This document shows, in pieces, positions 11,301-23,798 of a stretch of 64,000 nt of DNA (positions are counted from its first letter, which is position 1; each line of letters starts with the position of its first letter). A program made the translations under genes and the position numbers. The stretch comes from Jaapia argillacea MUCL 33604 (taxonomy: Eukaryota; Basidiomycota; Agaricomycetes; Jaapiales; Jaapiaceae), in the NCBI GenBank assembly GCA_000697665.1, contig KL197713.1, forward strand, positions 615,605-679,604, written 5' to 3'. A model generated the notes under the pieces. It had not been told where the DNA came from. It did no database searches and saw nothing but the letters and a program-made list of their open reading frames with translations.

Positions 11301-13839
11301 ACTTCCTTTTACGAGGTGATCGGCTTAAGGCGTGCCAATACGCGCTTGACGAGAAACTGTGGGCGCATGCTTTGATAATATCCAGCGGTGTAAACAAAGA
11401 TCTGTGGAAAGAGGTGGTGAACGAGTTTCTTCGCACAGAGCTTGGCATTAAGAATGAAGGGACGATGGGAGCTACATCACAAAGTGGTCCCGTTTCACTG
11501 TCCAACGGCCGGGAATCTCTTCGGGTGGCATACAGTCTGTTTGCTGGTCAAGGGGCCGCCTCAGGTTTGCTTATTTCTATCTCTCCCCCGGCTTCAACTG
11601 ACGTCTCGTTGATCTTTCAGTGGAAGAGTTGGTACCTCCGAAATTGCTGTCTACCAGAGGGCCAGATATGCTCCAAATTCCCCTTCCAACGATCGCCCAA
11701 ACCACTCCCGTATCGCCAAATTTCCCGAGTCCTGACTTGACTGCCACCGTTCCAGCCGAAAACCTATCCAGTTGGGCTGAAACAGCCGTAATGCTGTTAT
11801 CAAGTCCAATGACGAATGAATCTTCGGCTGCTCTCACGGCTCTTGGCGACTACTTGGTGGCCAACGGATGGGTTGAAGCCGCGCATGCATGGTTCGTTAG
11901 TTCTTGTCTTATCTTAGCATAAGCTAATTGAAAATATTCAATAGCTATTTGCTCGCTCCCCAAACTGCCGCCATGGGGGGTGTGGCAAGCCCTTCTGTCC
12001 GGCTGGTCCTGATCGGGGCCTCAAGTCCCCATATCTCTGGGAAGTTCAGCAAAGACTCCGATTCTATCATTTTCTCAGAGATTGCTGAGTTTGCGTTGTC
12101 ATTGGTGCCTCCTGTCAAAGGGCAAGAGCCATTTGTTGGCCTTCCCCATCTACAGGCGTATCGCCTTCTTCGTGCAACATACTTGGCTGAATTTGGATAC
12201 TTGCAGCTGGCCAACAGGTAAGCGCCTTGCTCTTAAACTTCGCCGCCGTCTCTCAAACTCTTGACCCAGATATTGTGAAGCCATCAGAACTTCGTCTACC
12301 CGGCAAACACCCTACTTCAATGCCACATTTCTGCATACGTTGAGAGACTTATCGGAACGGTTGATCGGAGATCCCAACCTTGACAAGTCTGGATCCTGGA
12401 TCGGCGGCAAGATGACCAAGCCCAGTTTGGATAGCATCGGTAATTGGCTCGAAGGTCGCTTTACGAAGTTCATTGCTGGCGACGGTGATCACCCTGCTCC
12501 TGAATCCACGGAGATTTCTAACCAGTTCAATGCGGAGCAAAAGGGCCATTTTGGGTACTACAGCGCCATCTCCTCCGAAGCTCCTTCCACTAGTCCCTCT
12601 CCCCAGCCATCACTGCACAATCCTAATTTCCCGCCTCCTTCCCCACCCCCGAAACGGAGCGGGTCGGCTATGGCACTGCGACCTACCACGAACCATCACT
12701 TGCCGATCGATCGCGCATCGTCTGCGATGGACTACACTAGGCCATTTGGTCGGAAATCCTCCCCAGTAGCTCGCACCGCTTCGGCCGACGGCTTCTATGC
12801 GCAGAGCCCTTATGGCGGGCAACTGCCGAATGGGTATGGTGGTACCCCGAACCAGAATGGAGGTTCGCACTACAATGGCTCTGCCTCGAGCGATCAGCCA
12901 GCGCCCAGTGCCGATGCTGGCCCCTGGTGGAGTTCTGCATACACAGCGGAATCAAATGAGGCGACCCCCACTGCAAGCAATTTCGTGCATCCAGAAGACA
13001 ATGCTGGAATTGGTTCCTCGGGCTTCATTTCGCTCATGGATGATCCGGTTATGCCTTCCTCCTCTTACTCTCCAACAACTCCTTCAGGTTCGCAATCCAT
13101 TCAAGAAGAGGACGAAGAGGACCTCGGTTTTGGAAATTCGAAAAGATCAGCGAAACCGACCCAGGACAACCCGAAAGCAGAACCTTCTGCGCCTGAGAAG
13201 AAAGAGGCGAAGTCGGAGGGCGTAGCCAAACCCCGTAAGTCTGCCGCGAGTAACTATCAGTATCCGAAGTTTGACATAAGCCCTTCAGCGTTGAATTCTT
13301 CCTCCACCGGATCTTGGTTGTCTCGTTGGTGGAAACACGATTCCACGCCAGCTCCGGTGAAGGCAAATCTTGGTGAGGAAACCACTTTCTACTATGACGC
13401 CGAGCAAAAGCGTTGGGTGAACAAAAAGGTCAGTAGTTCACTTCTGTTGTTCATCTGCCCAACTCTAATAACATTTGCACAGGCGGGAGGTGACGCTTCG
13501 CAGCCCAAGCCTCCACCCCCACCACCTTCTCGTGCGCAAACCGCATCCCCTGGTCGTTCTGGTGCAGCCTTCCCATCCGGCTCTTCCCCAGCCCCGCCAC
13601 CGCCGATGCGCCCGGCTTCAGCCATCGATCTTACTGCATCACCGCCAAGGAAGCCCCCAATGCGCATTCGTTCCAACTTAGTGCCCAACGGTTCTGAATC
13701 CGCTCCAACCACCCCTGGCCCCCTTGCTGTGCCAGGGAGTCCACTTCCACCACCCAACAGGCCCAAATCGCAACTCGGAGTGAAGCGCAACATCCGCACC
13801 CGATATGTAGACGTTTTCCAGCAGCCAGCGGAGTCATAG
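8344..13839 (+). CDS. SEC16: Sec16, COPII coat assembly scaffold
   Basis: Large peripheral ER-exit-site protein that organises Sec13/31 and Sec23/24 during COPII vesicle formation. Seven exons fit: 8344-8731, 8790-11049, 11101-11564, 11621-11891, 11945-12217, 12270-13428 and 13483-13839, giving 1,723 residues. The N-terminal half is disordered and rich in Pro, Ser and Tyr, with repeated DPY-type motifs. The central conserved domain (about 10870-12400) includes LLRIMVENDGRL, the helical block DRIQDFLLRGDRLKACQYAL, and an alpha-solenoid continuing to YCEAI and LHTLRDLSERL. This matches the Sec13-binding ACE1-type domain. The C-terminus is again Pro-rich with FYYDAEQKRWVNKK, a motif region shared by Sec16 proteins, and polyproline runs. 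Length and domain order fit the family. Identification is secure. Confidence 0.94.
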
Positions 13840-14024
13840 TCACCACCTATTCGTCTAACCTTAATATCGTTTGTGCTGCGTATTTTCCTGATTGGTACCT
13901 CAAGGACAAATCCCTCATACTCCATAGACACACCCGATATTGCTCTCGACTTCAAACGTAGTATATAATAATTTGATGACCGGCAGCGTTATGAACATTG
14001 CTCCTGGTATATCGGGCAACACCA

Positions 14025-15234
14025 TTAAAGCAAGAACCTGAATGGATAACCTTGGAAGAGGTATCAATATCCTCTCTAGGGGACACGACCAGGTCGTACT
14101 CACCCCTGTTTTTGACCCTGAACAACGAGACGAGAATGGCAAAGACTACCAATGAAACAATAGTCCAAAGGTAAATTTGTGTTCTCTGTCGCTGAGGGGA
14201 TTTTTGTTTGGGAGCGACAGTGATCAACATCACGAAAGATAGCCCGAGGAGGCCGTCTGTAATACTGAATCAGTGTGCAAGGTCATGACGATGATGCAAA
14301 TCGAATAGTTACAAATCATTGAAACGACCTGCACTTCCTGCCCATATTGAGTCTGGAAACCTGGGGCAATCCATTGGCCGTTGGCTGAGTACGGCATACC
14401 TCGAATACGCGTAAACATGTAACCCGATGTCATTACAGTGGACGTGACGACAGTTAAAATGGCCCATGTCCAGCGACTCTTGAGAATTGGTGCGATGAAA
14501 CGAAGGGTCAAAGCTAGGGAGAGTGAGATGGTGGCCACAGTGCCCCAGCGGGCCCAGTCAATAGGCGCTTTGTACGGAATAGGGACAGGTGTGTGCCTCG
14601 ACAATTCTGAGGCCAGAGGCGCTGCTTCAAAGCCACTAAAATAGGTTATGTTGGAGGGGAAGTGGTGATGTGTCCCTGAGTACGTACTGCGAGAAATCAT
14701 ATTTTGAAGGGGTCGTCTTTCCGCTTGCGCGAGGGCCCTCTGTGGCTGGGTATACATAAACGACTGGTGCAGATTGCAGTTGCAGCTGGTCATGGGACTT
14801 AGTGGGGTGAAGGAAAAAGAGTCGCTGGATGCACCTGTTGGAAAACCGTGGAGGCTTCATCAAAATCCAGAGTACCAAAGAAGTGGTCGTTCCTTTCTGC
14901 TGGAGGGAGAGTAGACCAAGCCTTTGCTACAGCATTCCATGAAGGGTCGAACTCTCTATGGAAATAACAACCGTAAGAACCAACGGAGATGAACATTCAT
15001 ACATTAGCGCACGCACTTGCATGGAGCACATCGTCGCCTTTTATCCATGGCTGTGAAATGGATTGAAGCAGACCAGGTACGCTTTGGACTGGTGAGGAGA
15101 TCAAAGGTCTGAGAGTCAAGCCTGATTACACCATTGTTGGCTGCTGCGAGGGCCACAAGCTGGTCTTGTGAGGAGACTTTTGCAGCAACCAAGTATACAG
15201 GGATGAGGAGGAGAGCAAATAAACGCAGGAACAT
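14025..15234 (-). CDS. OST3: Oligosaccharyltransferase subunit Ost3/Ost6
   Basis: ER membrane subunit of oligosaccharyltransferase. Its lumenal thioredoxin-like domain with a CxxC motif holds acceptor proteins through mixed disulfides so that nearby Asn sites are glycosylated. The protein starts at 15234 with a signal peptide (MFLRLFALLLIPVYLVAA). Next come the CxxC motif C-A-P-C near 15020, the FDPSWN and FFGTLDFDEA blocks of the thioredoxin fold, and four predicted membrane segments from about 14630 to 14110. An intron whose donor directly follows RVKNRG joins to an exon reading YPFRFLL, stop at 14025-14027, the family's conserved C-terminus. Reading through that donor gives an unrelated tail, so the spliced end is preferred. 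It is divergent from PIK1 across 103 bases. Confidence 0.93.
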
Positions 15235-15337
15235 GGTGGTGACGGAGAGAGATGCTGTCGACGTGTCGAGCGTGTTAGCAGTCACATGAGGTGATCGCGT
15301 CCGACAATTCCAAGTCCAAAGTTCTCCAGCTCTGCCC
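15235..15337. promoter_or_regulatory. Compact divergent promoter between OST3 and PIK1
   Basis: Only 103 bases separate the two start codons, so both core promoters and 5' leaders must overlap or lie inside this stretch or the neighbouring genes. It contains GTCACATGAGGTGATC near 15282-15297, a near-palindrome around a GTCAC/GGTGA pair. No clear TATA box was seen. Confidence 0.55.
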
Positions 15338-18300
15338 ATGTCTCATGCCCTTCTCCTCCGTCTTTTCCTTTCGCCCTCTTTCTTCTCTGTCCATGTCGCT
15401 CTGCAATACCTCACGCTTTACTCTGACAATATTGGGATTACTTATTACCTCACAAGACGATTGAGGGAGCTGGACATCGAAGAGCTACGAGACGTGTGGG
15501 GCTTCATATGGTGAACCCCAGTGTTTGTCTAGGAAGAGGCTCTGCATCTCTCTGACATGTTTTGGACGATAGCCATCTTCTTATTACCCGACCTTCTCAG
15601 TCGCGAGCGCTGGAATGCTTCGTTGTGGATACAGCCCAGAAATCTACACATATAGCTATGCTTGTGCGTCCCTTTCGTCCAGTTTGATGACCAGCAAGTG
15701 TGAACATCTGTCAGACATTATGGTTCCTGCAAGCCTCCTTGCAAGATCTATCGTCTCCGAACCGCCAGAATGTCAGATCGTTCACAGTTTGCCAGAGCAC
15801 CTTGCACAAATGTCACGAAATCATCTTTGGAGATCTACCCATCCAAGCTCAAGCTCCATATTCTGGACTGAATCTTCCATTCGACTCGCTTCTTGCTAGG
15901 CGTAAAGTGCGACCTATCCTACCGCCTGCGCTTATTGGGTTAGGCCTTGCTCTCGCAGCTCCCGGTTTGCCTCAACTGGTAGAAGTTATGGGAGAAGTTG
16001 CCATCGAACAAGGCCGGGCTGATGAAGAAGGCAACGACATGAGAAGTCTGGAGCCAGGCGACCGGGACGTCGTTATTGCATCACCAGCTCGACAGACTGT
16101 CAACCTTGGAGATGATGAGGACGAAGACGTTGAAGCGGTTGACGAAGACAGAGTCATTAGTATCCATCCAGAGGCCCATTCCAGCAAGATCTCGCGGCTG
16201 AATGAGATGTTCGACTGCCACGTTGAAGGCAGCAGCAACCAAGGCTCGTTGTCCCGTCGCAAGACGATAGGTGCAGCACGGACAAGTCCCGCACTTCCTC
16301 TCCACCTAGGAAAGCCTCGACGCCCTCGGTTCTCAGATGATCCGCTTGGACAATATGACCCCCCATCCCCCGTTCATGCCACCACTCCCTTTCAGTCTTC
16401 GCCATCATTATCTACATCCAAGCCTCTCCTCAATCTCAGCCACGTTGCTGCTGCAGACATACTTTTGCAAAATTATGACTCGAAAGCGCAGACACACCTG
16501 CTAAGAAGCCATTACTGTCGTTCTGAGGTTTGTTACAAATATCTCCAGCCAACTTCTCAATGCTTAACCTGCTGCCGTAGGTGCAGTTCCTACTGAGCCT
16601 AGAAGACATATCAAATCGATTGCTAGTTGTGCCAAAACCTGCGAGGGTTAGCGCTCTGCGAGCTGAGCTGACGACCTTGAACCACAAACTACCCGCGGAG
16701 GTGAGTGACTCGTGCTATTCGTGAACGTCCTCCCAGTGAATTTGTTTTCTTAGGTATGCATGCCTATGTGGTGCTCATCCTCGGATACTCCACGACAGGT
16801 GCAAGGTCTGACTCAGCCTCACCATAGAATTGTCCGGATCCCTCCCGGCGAAAGTGTTGTGTTGAATTCGGCAGAACGGGCGCCTTACCTGTTGCTCATT
16901 GAGATCCTCAACGGGGATTTGGACTTCGATCCTGGTAAACGAGGCAATAAGGAGGTCCTCAAAAAGATTGTCGTAAAGGAGCAGGAGAAGAAGGGAGCGT
17001 CTCAGGATCTTGTTTTCTTCAGATCACATACAAGCCCCCGACACAGCGCCAATCCCGAAGTCGGGAATGGTTTCGATGCAGTGCTGAGTAAAAATACGGA
17101 AGCTTCAGAGGCTGCATCTGAGGCTGCTACATCTCGAATAGCAGCTGCCTCGACCGACAATCTAGATCAAGAGGACGAAGAGATGGACCTAGTCGAACAG
17201 CTATACGGCTCAGAGCTTCCTCTCCGCTCACAGCCTGCTGATTTATCGGAGACTATTGTCTTACCGCCAGCTCCCAAGAACAAGGATCTTGATATGGCGG
17301 CATGGTCTCGGTCTTCCTCCATCCCCCCTTCTCCTGCGATTGAGCAGGGCTCGGAATTATTCAATTCGCCTGTGACCTCTGCCTCTGGTCATTTTCGTCC
17401 AGCACTTCCTCTTTCCCATTCCACATCACGAAATCAGGATTCCATCTCAGGTGCAAACGGGAGCCCTCGAATACTATCCCTCGATGAGTACTCAGAACGG
17501 ATGCGGACAGCGGCTGTAATGCTAGCGCAATTGAATGCGAATCTTGTCCGGGAACCAGTCGGAGGTCCCTCCGCTCCTGGTACTCCGGTTCTTCAAGCTA
17601 CGGATACCATGCAAACCTCAAAACCTCTCAGTTGGCTTCCTGGATCCAGTTGGGTGTCACTATCGGCTCCTCCCAGTAATGTGGTGACAAGTCAAGGACC
17701 TGTTCACCCTTCCCTGGGTGGACGTCCTTCTCAAGTCTGGGGTAACCCTACCCAGGCTTCTTCGTCGGCCTTGCGCATGAAACTCAACCCTCAGGAAGCC
17801 TCCGCCATCCGAGATCGGATTATGAAGGAGATGATTGCGCTCGAGGAAGAGCGCATGGATCGTATGCGAGAGAACCGGGAGGGTGATGGGATGATGAGGA
17901 TCGGAGATACAGGAGGTGACATGAAGACTGCAGAGGATGAGAGTATTATTCGTCGAGAGCTCAACAAAGCGGATCCTTCGGCTGTCGTTTTTAGTGAATC
18001 TTGGGCGACAAAGAAGGTCTGTCTCTTTTTCTCTCTCTTGGTTCTCCTAATCCTTACATTTTGAGCATATCTCGTAGAGTCGGATACGGCAAGGATCGCC
18101 GTATGGGCATCTAGGTACGTACGGATTTGATACGTCGACTCGTTACTCACATCCCATACCAGCCAACTGGGACTGTGTGTCTGTGATCGTCAAAACTGGG
18201 GGCGATTTACGGCAGGAACAATTAGCCGTTCAGCTCATCCGAGAGTTTCAGCAAATTTGGCTAGAGGAGCGGTGCCAGTGCTGGGTTCGATAGTGAGTTT

Positions 18301-19310
18301 GAAGTATGGTCCAAAGCTACTCTGAGCCATGCGACTGACGGCAGATAGTTTCCGGATATTGGTGACAGGCGGGAACTCTGGCCTTGTCGAGACTATCACA
18401 GATGCTGTCTCCATACATTCGATCAAAAAGGCAGAGTATGCCAGGCGACTCACCCTTGGACGTCTTGGCTATGTTACGCTGCTTGATCATTTTCGAGCGG
18501 TAGGCATCCTGCAGTTGTCTCTTCGCCGAGTCTAAAATTCGTTACAGACTTACGGCAGCTCCTCATCAGCCAAGTTTGTGCGGGCGCAGAAAAACTTCGC
18601 CAAATCACTTGCAGGTGATCAGGTTGTGTTGATTCTGTTTCCATACCCGTCTCACGCGCCCTCTATAGGTTATTCCCTTGTCACCTATTTCTTGCAGATC
18701 AAGGATCGGCACAACGGCAACATCCTCCTCGATCGCGAAGGTCATCTAGTGCATATCGACTTCGGGTTCATGTTATCCAACTCTCCTGGGAACATTGGCT
18801 TTGAAGCTGCTCCGTTCAAGTTACCTCTTGAGTACGTAGAAGTATTGGGAGGCGTGGATAGCGATGCTTATCGGGAATTCAAACGATTGTTCCGTGAGGG
18901 ATTTGAGGCAGCGAGGAAACACTGCGACAGGATCATCAGTACGTCGTTACTTTGCCATTCTGATCTGTCTTGGCGTTGAACGTCAAAATCCAGCTCTCGT
19001 GGAACTGATGCAGAAAGGTATCCCTGATGTGCAGGACGCTCATCGTCAGTTTCTGACACTTCTCACAGATTCCTCGTTCCCCTGTTTTGTTGCACTGGGC
19101 GACCAGACGGCAATTCAACTTCGTGAACGTTTCCAGCCCACTCTAACTCATTCGCTCGTCGACGACCACATCGACCGTCTGATAGAGACATCACTGGGAT
19201 CGAACTGGACGAGACTTTATGATTCGGTGAGTATCCATGCAAACCATTCTCGACAGCTCAGTGTCTGACGCCAGTGGCAGTATCAATACTATTCGCAATC
19301 GATTCTTTGA
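15338..19310 (+). CDS. PIK1: Phosphatidylinositol 4-kinase, Pik1/PI4K-beta type
   Basis: Makes phosphatidylinositol 4-phosphate at the Golgi, needed for secretion. ATG at 15338-15340 begins MSHALLLRLFL. The first exon ends ELDIEELRDVWGF and is spliced to RPSQSRALECF, then to the lipid-kinase-unique helical region (LQASLQDLSS, HKCHEIIFGDLP). A long acidic, Ser-rich linker follows (about 15950-16450 and 17050-17950). A second conserved block has IVRIPPGESVVLNSAERAPY. The kinase domain occupies about 18160-19310, with KTGGDLRQEQLA (ATP-binding side), the catalytic and activation loop DRHNGNILLDREGH...HIDFGFML, and the C-terminal LGSNWTRLYDSYQYYSQSIL, stop at 19308-19310. The two-part conserved architecture with a variable linker is that of Pik1 rather than Stt4. 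Some linker introns are uncertain. Confidence 0.93.
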
Positions 19311-19430
19311 CGATACCACACCTCCATAGTGCAGAACCACAGGCGGGGGGAAGAATGTACCGGAGCTAGCAATCTATGGCAAATATTATAACTGGGATTG
19401 GTACAGAGGTACACAATGACGATACAGAGT

Positions 19431-21142
19431 TCAGAACATGCGATCGTATCTGTTCAAACAAGAATATCCCTCGTAGTCTATGACGAGCTTCAGTTGGAGA
19501 TCACGAAGGAACCATCTAGTACGCACCGAAATTCTGTCCGGGATCGCACCAACATCGCCCTCGCTTATGAGCCTCTCCCTGTGGACAATGTTGGAATGGT
19601 TCGTGTCGGTAGCCAATGTCATTGAAGAAGTGGATTTGCTCCTTCCTCGCAAAGAGAGCAGCGCCAATACTGTGTACGGGTGCATCACCCCAACGCTAGC
19701 GCATATTTTGTCAGAGCCTGCGATGAAAGAGTCGTGGAGATAAACTAACCTCGTAATAAAAACCACCTTTTTGATCAAGGAAATCGAAGAACTTAGAGTA
19801 TGCTTCCCCTCTCCAGAGGTCCAGGTCTCCGATTTCAAAGTTGCTCCAAACTGTTTCGAAGAGGTCAGACGTGGTAGACGGATTAGTTGGCATATAGAAA
19901 CTCACAGTGACATCGGTTGTAGGAATCACCGCCGTTGTCAGACAGGAATGCCATGGCGTTGTCGGGAGACACGAGCCCTGGATTCTCGTGAATAAACTCT
20001 GTGACTTTCAATTAATAACACTCTTCATAGTCAGAAGCTAGGAGGACAAACCTTTCACGGTGTCCCATAACGTTGGAATGGTAGCTTCATACTCGTACAA
20101 GGAGACAGTAAATCCTGCGAACGTAGGCTCAATGGGAATGATTTCGAGAACAACAACAGGTAATACCGTATACTTTGTTCCCATCTTGCATGACCAAGAA
20201 TGGGTCGTAGTCGAGATCACAGAAGAACCTAACATCAGGTCTGCAAAAGGGTAAGCTCACAGGACGAGTACGTTGGTGAGAGCGACTTACTCCATTCGCC
20301 AGTAGTACTTGTACGGTTTGAGTAGCTCGTGTCTATAGAAGAACTAGCCGGAAAGGTGAGTCGTCGAGGAGAGGGGAATAGCCAGCCACGCTTACACCGG
20401 AATTGAATCTGCACATGTTCCGATACCTGAAAAGTAAGCTGTGAGTGACCAATCCATCTCGACACAATTTGACGGCACACACGGAACACTCCCTGAACTC
20501 GGGTTAGATATGCGGAGGAAATTACCAATCGATACGCACCTCCGTAAATTACACTGTTTTTTACCATTTCTGCTCGTGCTGCAGACGCTCGAGCTTCGTC
20601 AATCCAGGGAGGTTGGTACCAGTCGTCGTGCGGGATAAGGCCAAACTCGACCTTCGCGTCAGTGAGAGCCGTAATCTGCCTGTGAGGGATGTCAAGACAT
20701 TGCCGAAGAGAGCTTGAACATACTCGCTCTTTGAATTGGTCTGAGAATGGTTCTTCGTTCAGGAACACGTAGGGGTATCTGAATTTCCTGTTGAACCTAT
20801 CCTCCATCTGCTTCATACTAAACATGACACCATTTATGTCGCCATTTCGAGCCAGCACGACTATGGCAGCATTTGCCCTACGCCCGTGGGCAACGGTGTC
20901 ATTCGAAGGGTGGTAGTACTCGTCGGAGACAGGTGTTTTGTATGGAGGATTGGGTCCGTTGTTAATGATCTTGTCAGTGAGGTGAGATATGGATGTCGCT
21001 TTCCCATAGTCTTCGTGTGAGAAGCTCAGGATAAAGTGTAAGCTGATCTGTGGGATTGTGAGTCTACTGTACTTGTCATAGTGCATGTTACACATACAAT
21101 CAACCCAAGCACCAAGACAACGTAGCGCATGGGAGTCATCAT
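19431..21142 (-). CDS. GT15 alpha-1,2-mannosyltransferase (Kre2/Mnt1/Ktr type), copy 1
   Basis: Golgi type II membrane enzyme that transfers mannose from GDP-mannose onto N- and/or O-linked glycans of secreted and wall proteins. The start at 21142 (MMTPMRYVVLVLGL) gives a short N-terminal membrane anchor. Conserved blocks in order: RANAAIVVLARNGDINGV, MEDRFNRKFRYPYVFLNEEPF, FGLIPHDDWYQPPWID, NMCRFNSG, YKYYWRMEPDV (catalytic region), FCDLDYDP, ELWRG-type block NFEIGDLDLWRGEAY, GGFYYERWGDAPVHS, HFFNDIGYRHEPFQHCP, RCWCDP and a final DYEGYSC. The tail ends RYDRMF, stop 19431-19433. About nine short introns interrupt the gene. It converges on PIK1 with 120 bases between stops. The family is certain; which Ktr subtype is not. 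Confidence 0.93.
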
Positions 21143-22086
21143 CTTGAAGAGAGCACACCGAGCTTGAAGCTCGAAAGTCCTTTCGCTATCAGATATACCA
21201 GAAAAACAAGACAAGTATAGGCAGAAATAAAGCAAGGAAGTGTTGGCTGTGCCAGATAGCAACAGACCCGTAAGGTTTACTCAGTACTGCGGAGTTCGAC
21301 GGTGGGTCGTGATTGGCTTGACATTCGTCACGTGGCTGTCGTGGACGGGTGAAGGCTTGGGTGAAGACATGGTACTATCGTTCCCCCACATGTGAATCAC
21401 GTTTCACCATTGGGCATGTAGAGCAATAGCAAACACAACTGTTCGTCTAAAATTTTTTGGTGGAACGGAAGAACCTCTCATCTAATACAATCTGATTTTT
21501 TCCGATTTTATGATGAGCGACAGCAAGCGTCGGGCATCGACCGAGACGACGACCACGCAAATGTGGCTGGGCACGAGTTGTGAACCATTCCGCCGCGAGT
21601 GACAATTCGTGACAATGGTGGGCAGAACGCTGCAGAACGTCACGAAATGTCACGCAGAATTGGCAGGGCATTGTGGAGGGTATCTGAATCCACACCTTCC
21701 ACTTGTTAAAAGTCGTCGGAGAAATATCCTGGAGTATTGATTTTGGGTGTGTACCTGAATCCTGAAAGCCGGAGACAGTCGAGTTTCTGGATCAATGGGT
21801 CTCTTCAGCCACAGCTCCCCATTTTCACGCTTTTCCATCCCCGCAACCACACTGCCCATTAACAAACGGACTTCAGGAACATATTTTTTGTGTATTTAAG
21901 CGTCTCTGTGAATTTTTGGAAGACATCCCGAGGGCGGGAGCAAGCTACAAGTCGATGGTGCACATGTCGCGCGTGGTTCACAAGTGGGGTCACGATAGTA
22001 AAGTGATCGTATTTAGGTGGTATTGATACATCGAGGACGAGCTACACAATAAATATTCACCCACGCTCATCATACGTCTATTGCCC
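21143..22086. other. Intergenic region between the two GT15 genes, with phased short repeats
   Basis: This should hold the promoter of copy 1 (transcribed leftward) and the 3' UTR of copy 2. An E-box-like CACGTG inside GTCACGTG is at 21329-21334, about 190 bases upstream of the copy 1 start. Between 21599 and 21654 three different short words (GTGACAAT, GCAGAACG, GTCACG) each occur twice at exactly 10-base spacing. No coding exon was recognised. Confidence 0.5.
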
Positions 22087-23798
22087 TCACAAGAAAATTC
22101 TGTCCCATTGTCGAGTACAGGAGTCCCCAGTGAAATCTTCAAGCCAAACGGCGGTCAGCGCGCAGACTTCCATCAACTCGCATAAAGCTCGTACCGAAGT
22201 TCTCTTTAGGATCACACGCACATCGTCCCTTTGACCAATCTTCCCCTTGCGGGCAATGCTGGTTAGGTTCGTGCCTGTATCCGATGTCGCGGAAGAAATG
22301 AAGTTGATCCTTTGACAGGAACAGGGAGGCGGCGATACTGTGGACTGGCGCATCTCCCCACCTCTATATACACACCGGTGGTGAGAACTAACTCACGGTA
22401 TGAATACATATACTCACCTCGTAATAAAAGCCTCCTTTGGATTCGAGCAGATCAAAGAATTTCGAATACGCTTCCGACCTCCAGAAGTCCATGTCGGCGA
22501 TCTCAAAATTGCTCCAATCTGAAGGATCGAGAGTTAGAGGGACACTATCGTAGGCAGACGAAACCCAGCTCACAGTGGCAGAGATTGTAAGTGTTTCCAC
22601 CATCTTCCGAGATGAAGCCCAAAGCATTGTCTTCCGCCACGTATTGCGGATTGCTCTCAACGAACTCTGATCATTGTGGTCAGCATAACTCCAGAGAAGG
22701 AGCAGGCGCAAGCACCTTTCACCGTGTCCCATAAGGTGGTGATGGTCCCAGCAAATTCAGGCATTGTAATGGTAAACCCTGTCGATTAGGACGTGAGTGC
22801 GGCAACTAGCATGGCTTGGTGGAAAATACCATAGGTTTTGTTGAAGGTTTGCATGTACATGAATGGATCATAATCCAGATCACAGAAATATTTGACGTCA
22901 GGTCTGTGGATTATCAGCCAAACTTCCAGTTTCTAGGGATCGAAACCTACTCAATCCTCCAATAGTATTTGTATGGGAGGAGGAGCTCGTGTTTGAAGAA
23001 GAACTGGAAGACGATTAGACCATATTGCATCACAACCTTCAGCAAACACTCACTCCTGAGTTGAACCGACACATGTTTCGATACCTGCATAAATGTGTAG
23101 GGAGAGAATGACGCTAAGAGACCAACGAACATACGTACGAGACACTTCCTACAACATACAGCATTTCACTTCATGATCATTTCTACGATCCAAAATATTG
23201 GAACTCACCAGCGTATATGATGCCTTGCCACGTCATCCGCATTCGAGATTGAGCCGCCTGCTGCTCGTCAATCCAATCTGGCTGAACCCAGTGCTCTCGC
23301 GGAATCACACCAAACGACATGGGGGCGTCCGTCAGGACTTTTACTCGACTGGGTGAGTAGAGTAATTTAGCAACTGGAATAAGAGGTGAAGCCAAACCGG
23401 AATTCACCTGACGAAATCTTCGGTAAACGGCTCGTCGTTGAGCAACACCCATGGGTACTTGAACTTCTTGTTGAATCTATCCTCTATTTGTTGTATACTC
23501 GTAACAACGCCCTTGATGTCGGAATTGCGACATAGGAATACAAAGGTTGCGTTGGCTTTTCTAGGTGACGAAATTTGATAGTATGACTCCAAGGTTGAGC
23601 TGGAGATGAATGTTTGGTTCTGGATTCGCTGAGCGATGTTCGTTAAGGATGTCGTCCGCCCGTAAGATTCATGCCACATGCTCAGAATATAATGAAGCCC
23701 AAACTGTTTGAATTTTGGTTAGTATCAAGCAATGCAAGCATGCAAGGGCTTACAACGACGCCAAGCACCCCCCATATGTACCGTTTGGGATTCATCAT
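22087..23798 (-). CDS. GT15 alpha-1,2-mannosyltransferase (Kre2/Mnt1/Ktr type), copy 2
   Basis: Tandem paralogue of the preceding mannosyltransferase with the same orientation and nearly the same span (1,712 bases each). The start at 23798 (MMNPKRYIWGVLGVV) aligns with that of copy 1; longer in-frame extensions upstream are not supported by the paralogue. Shared blocks include KANATFVFLCRNSDIKGV, EDRFNKKFKYPWVLLNDEPF, FGVIPREHWVQPDWID, NMCRFNSG, YKYYWRIEPDV, FCDLDYDPFMYMQ, WSNFEIADMDFWRSEAY, GGFYYE, GDAPVHSIAASLFLSKDQ and RCACDPKENFD. The last exon differs: after NFD it reads FTGDSCTRQWDRIFL, stop 22087-22089. A TATA-like element (TATATAA on -) sits at 24021-24027. The family is certain; functional difference from copy 1 is unknown. 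Confidence 0.92.

Noticed and set aside
15235-15339. N-terminal extension of OST3
   Set aside because: The extension would hide the signal peptide and run through the PIK1 start region; the ATG at 15234 directly precedes a typical signal peptide.
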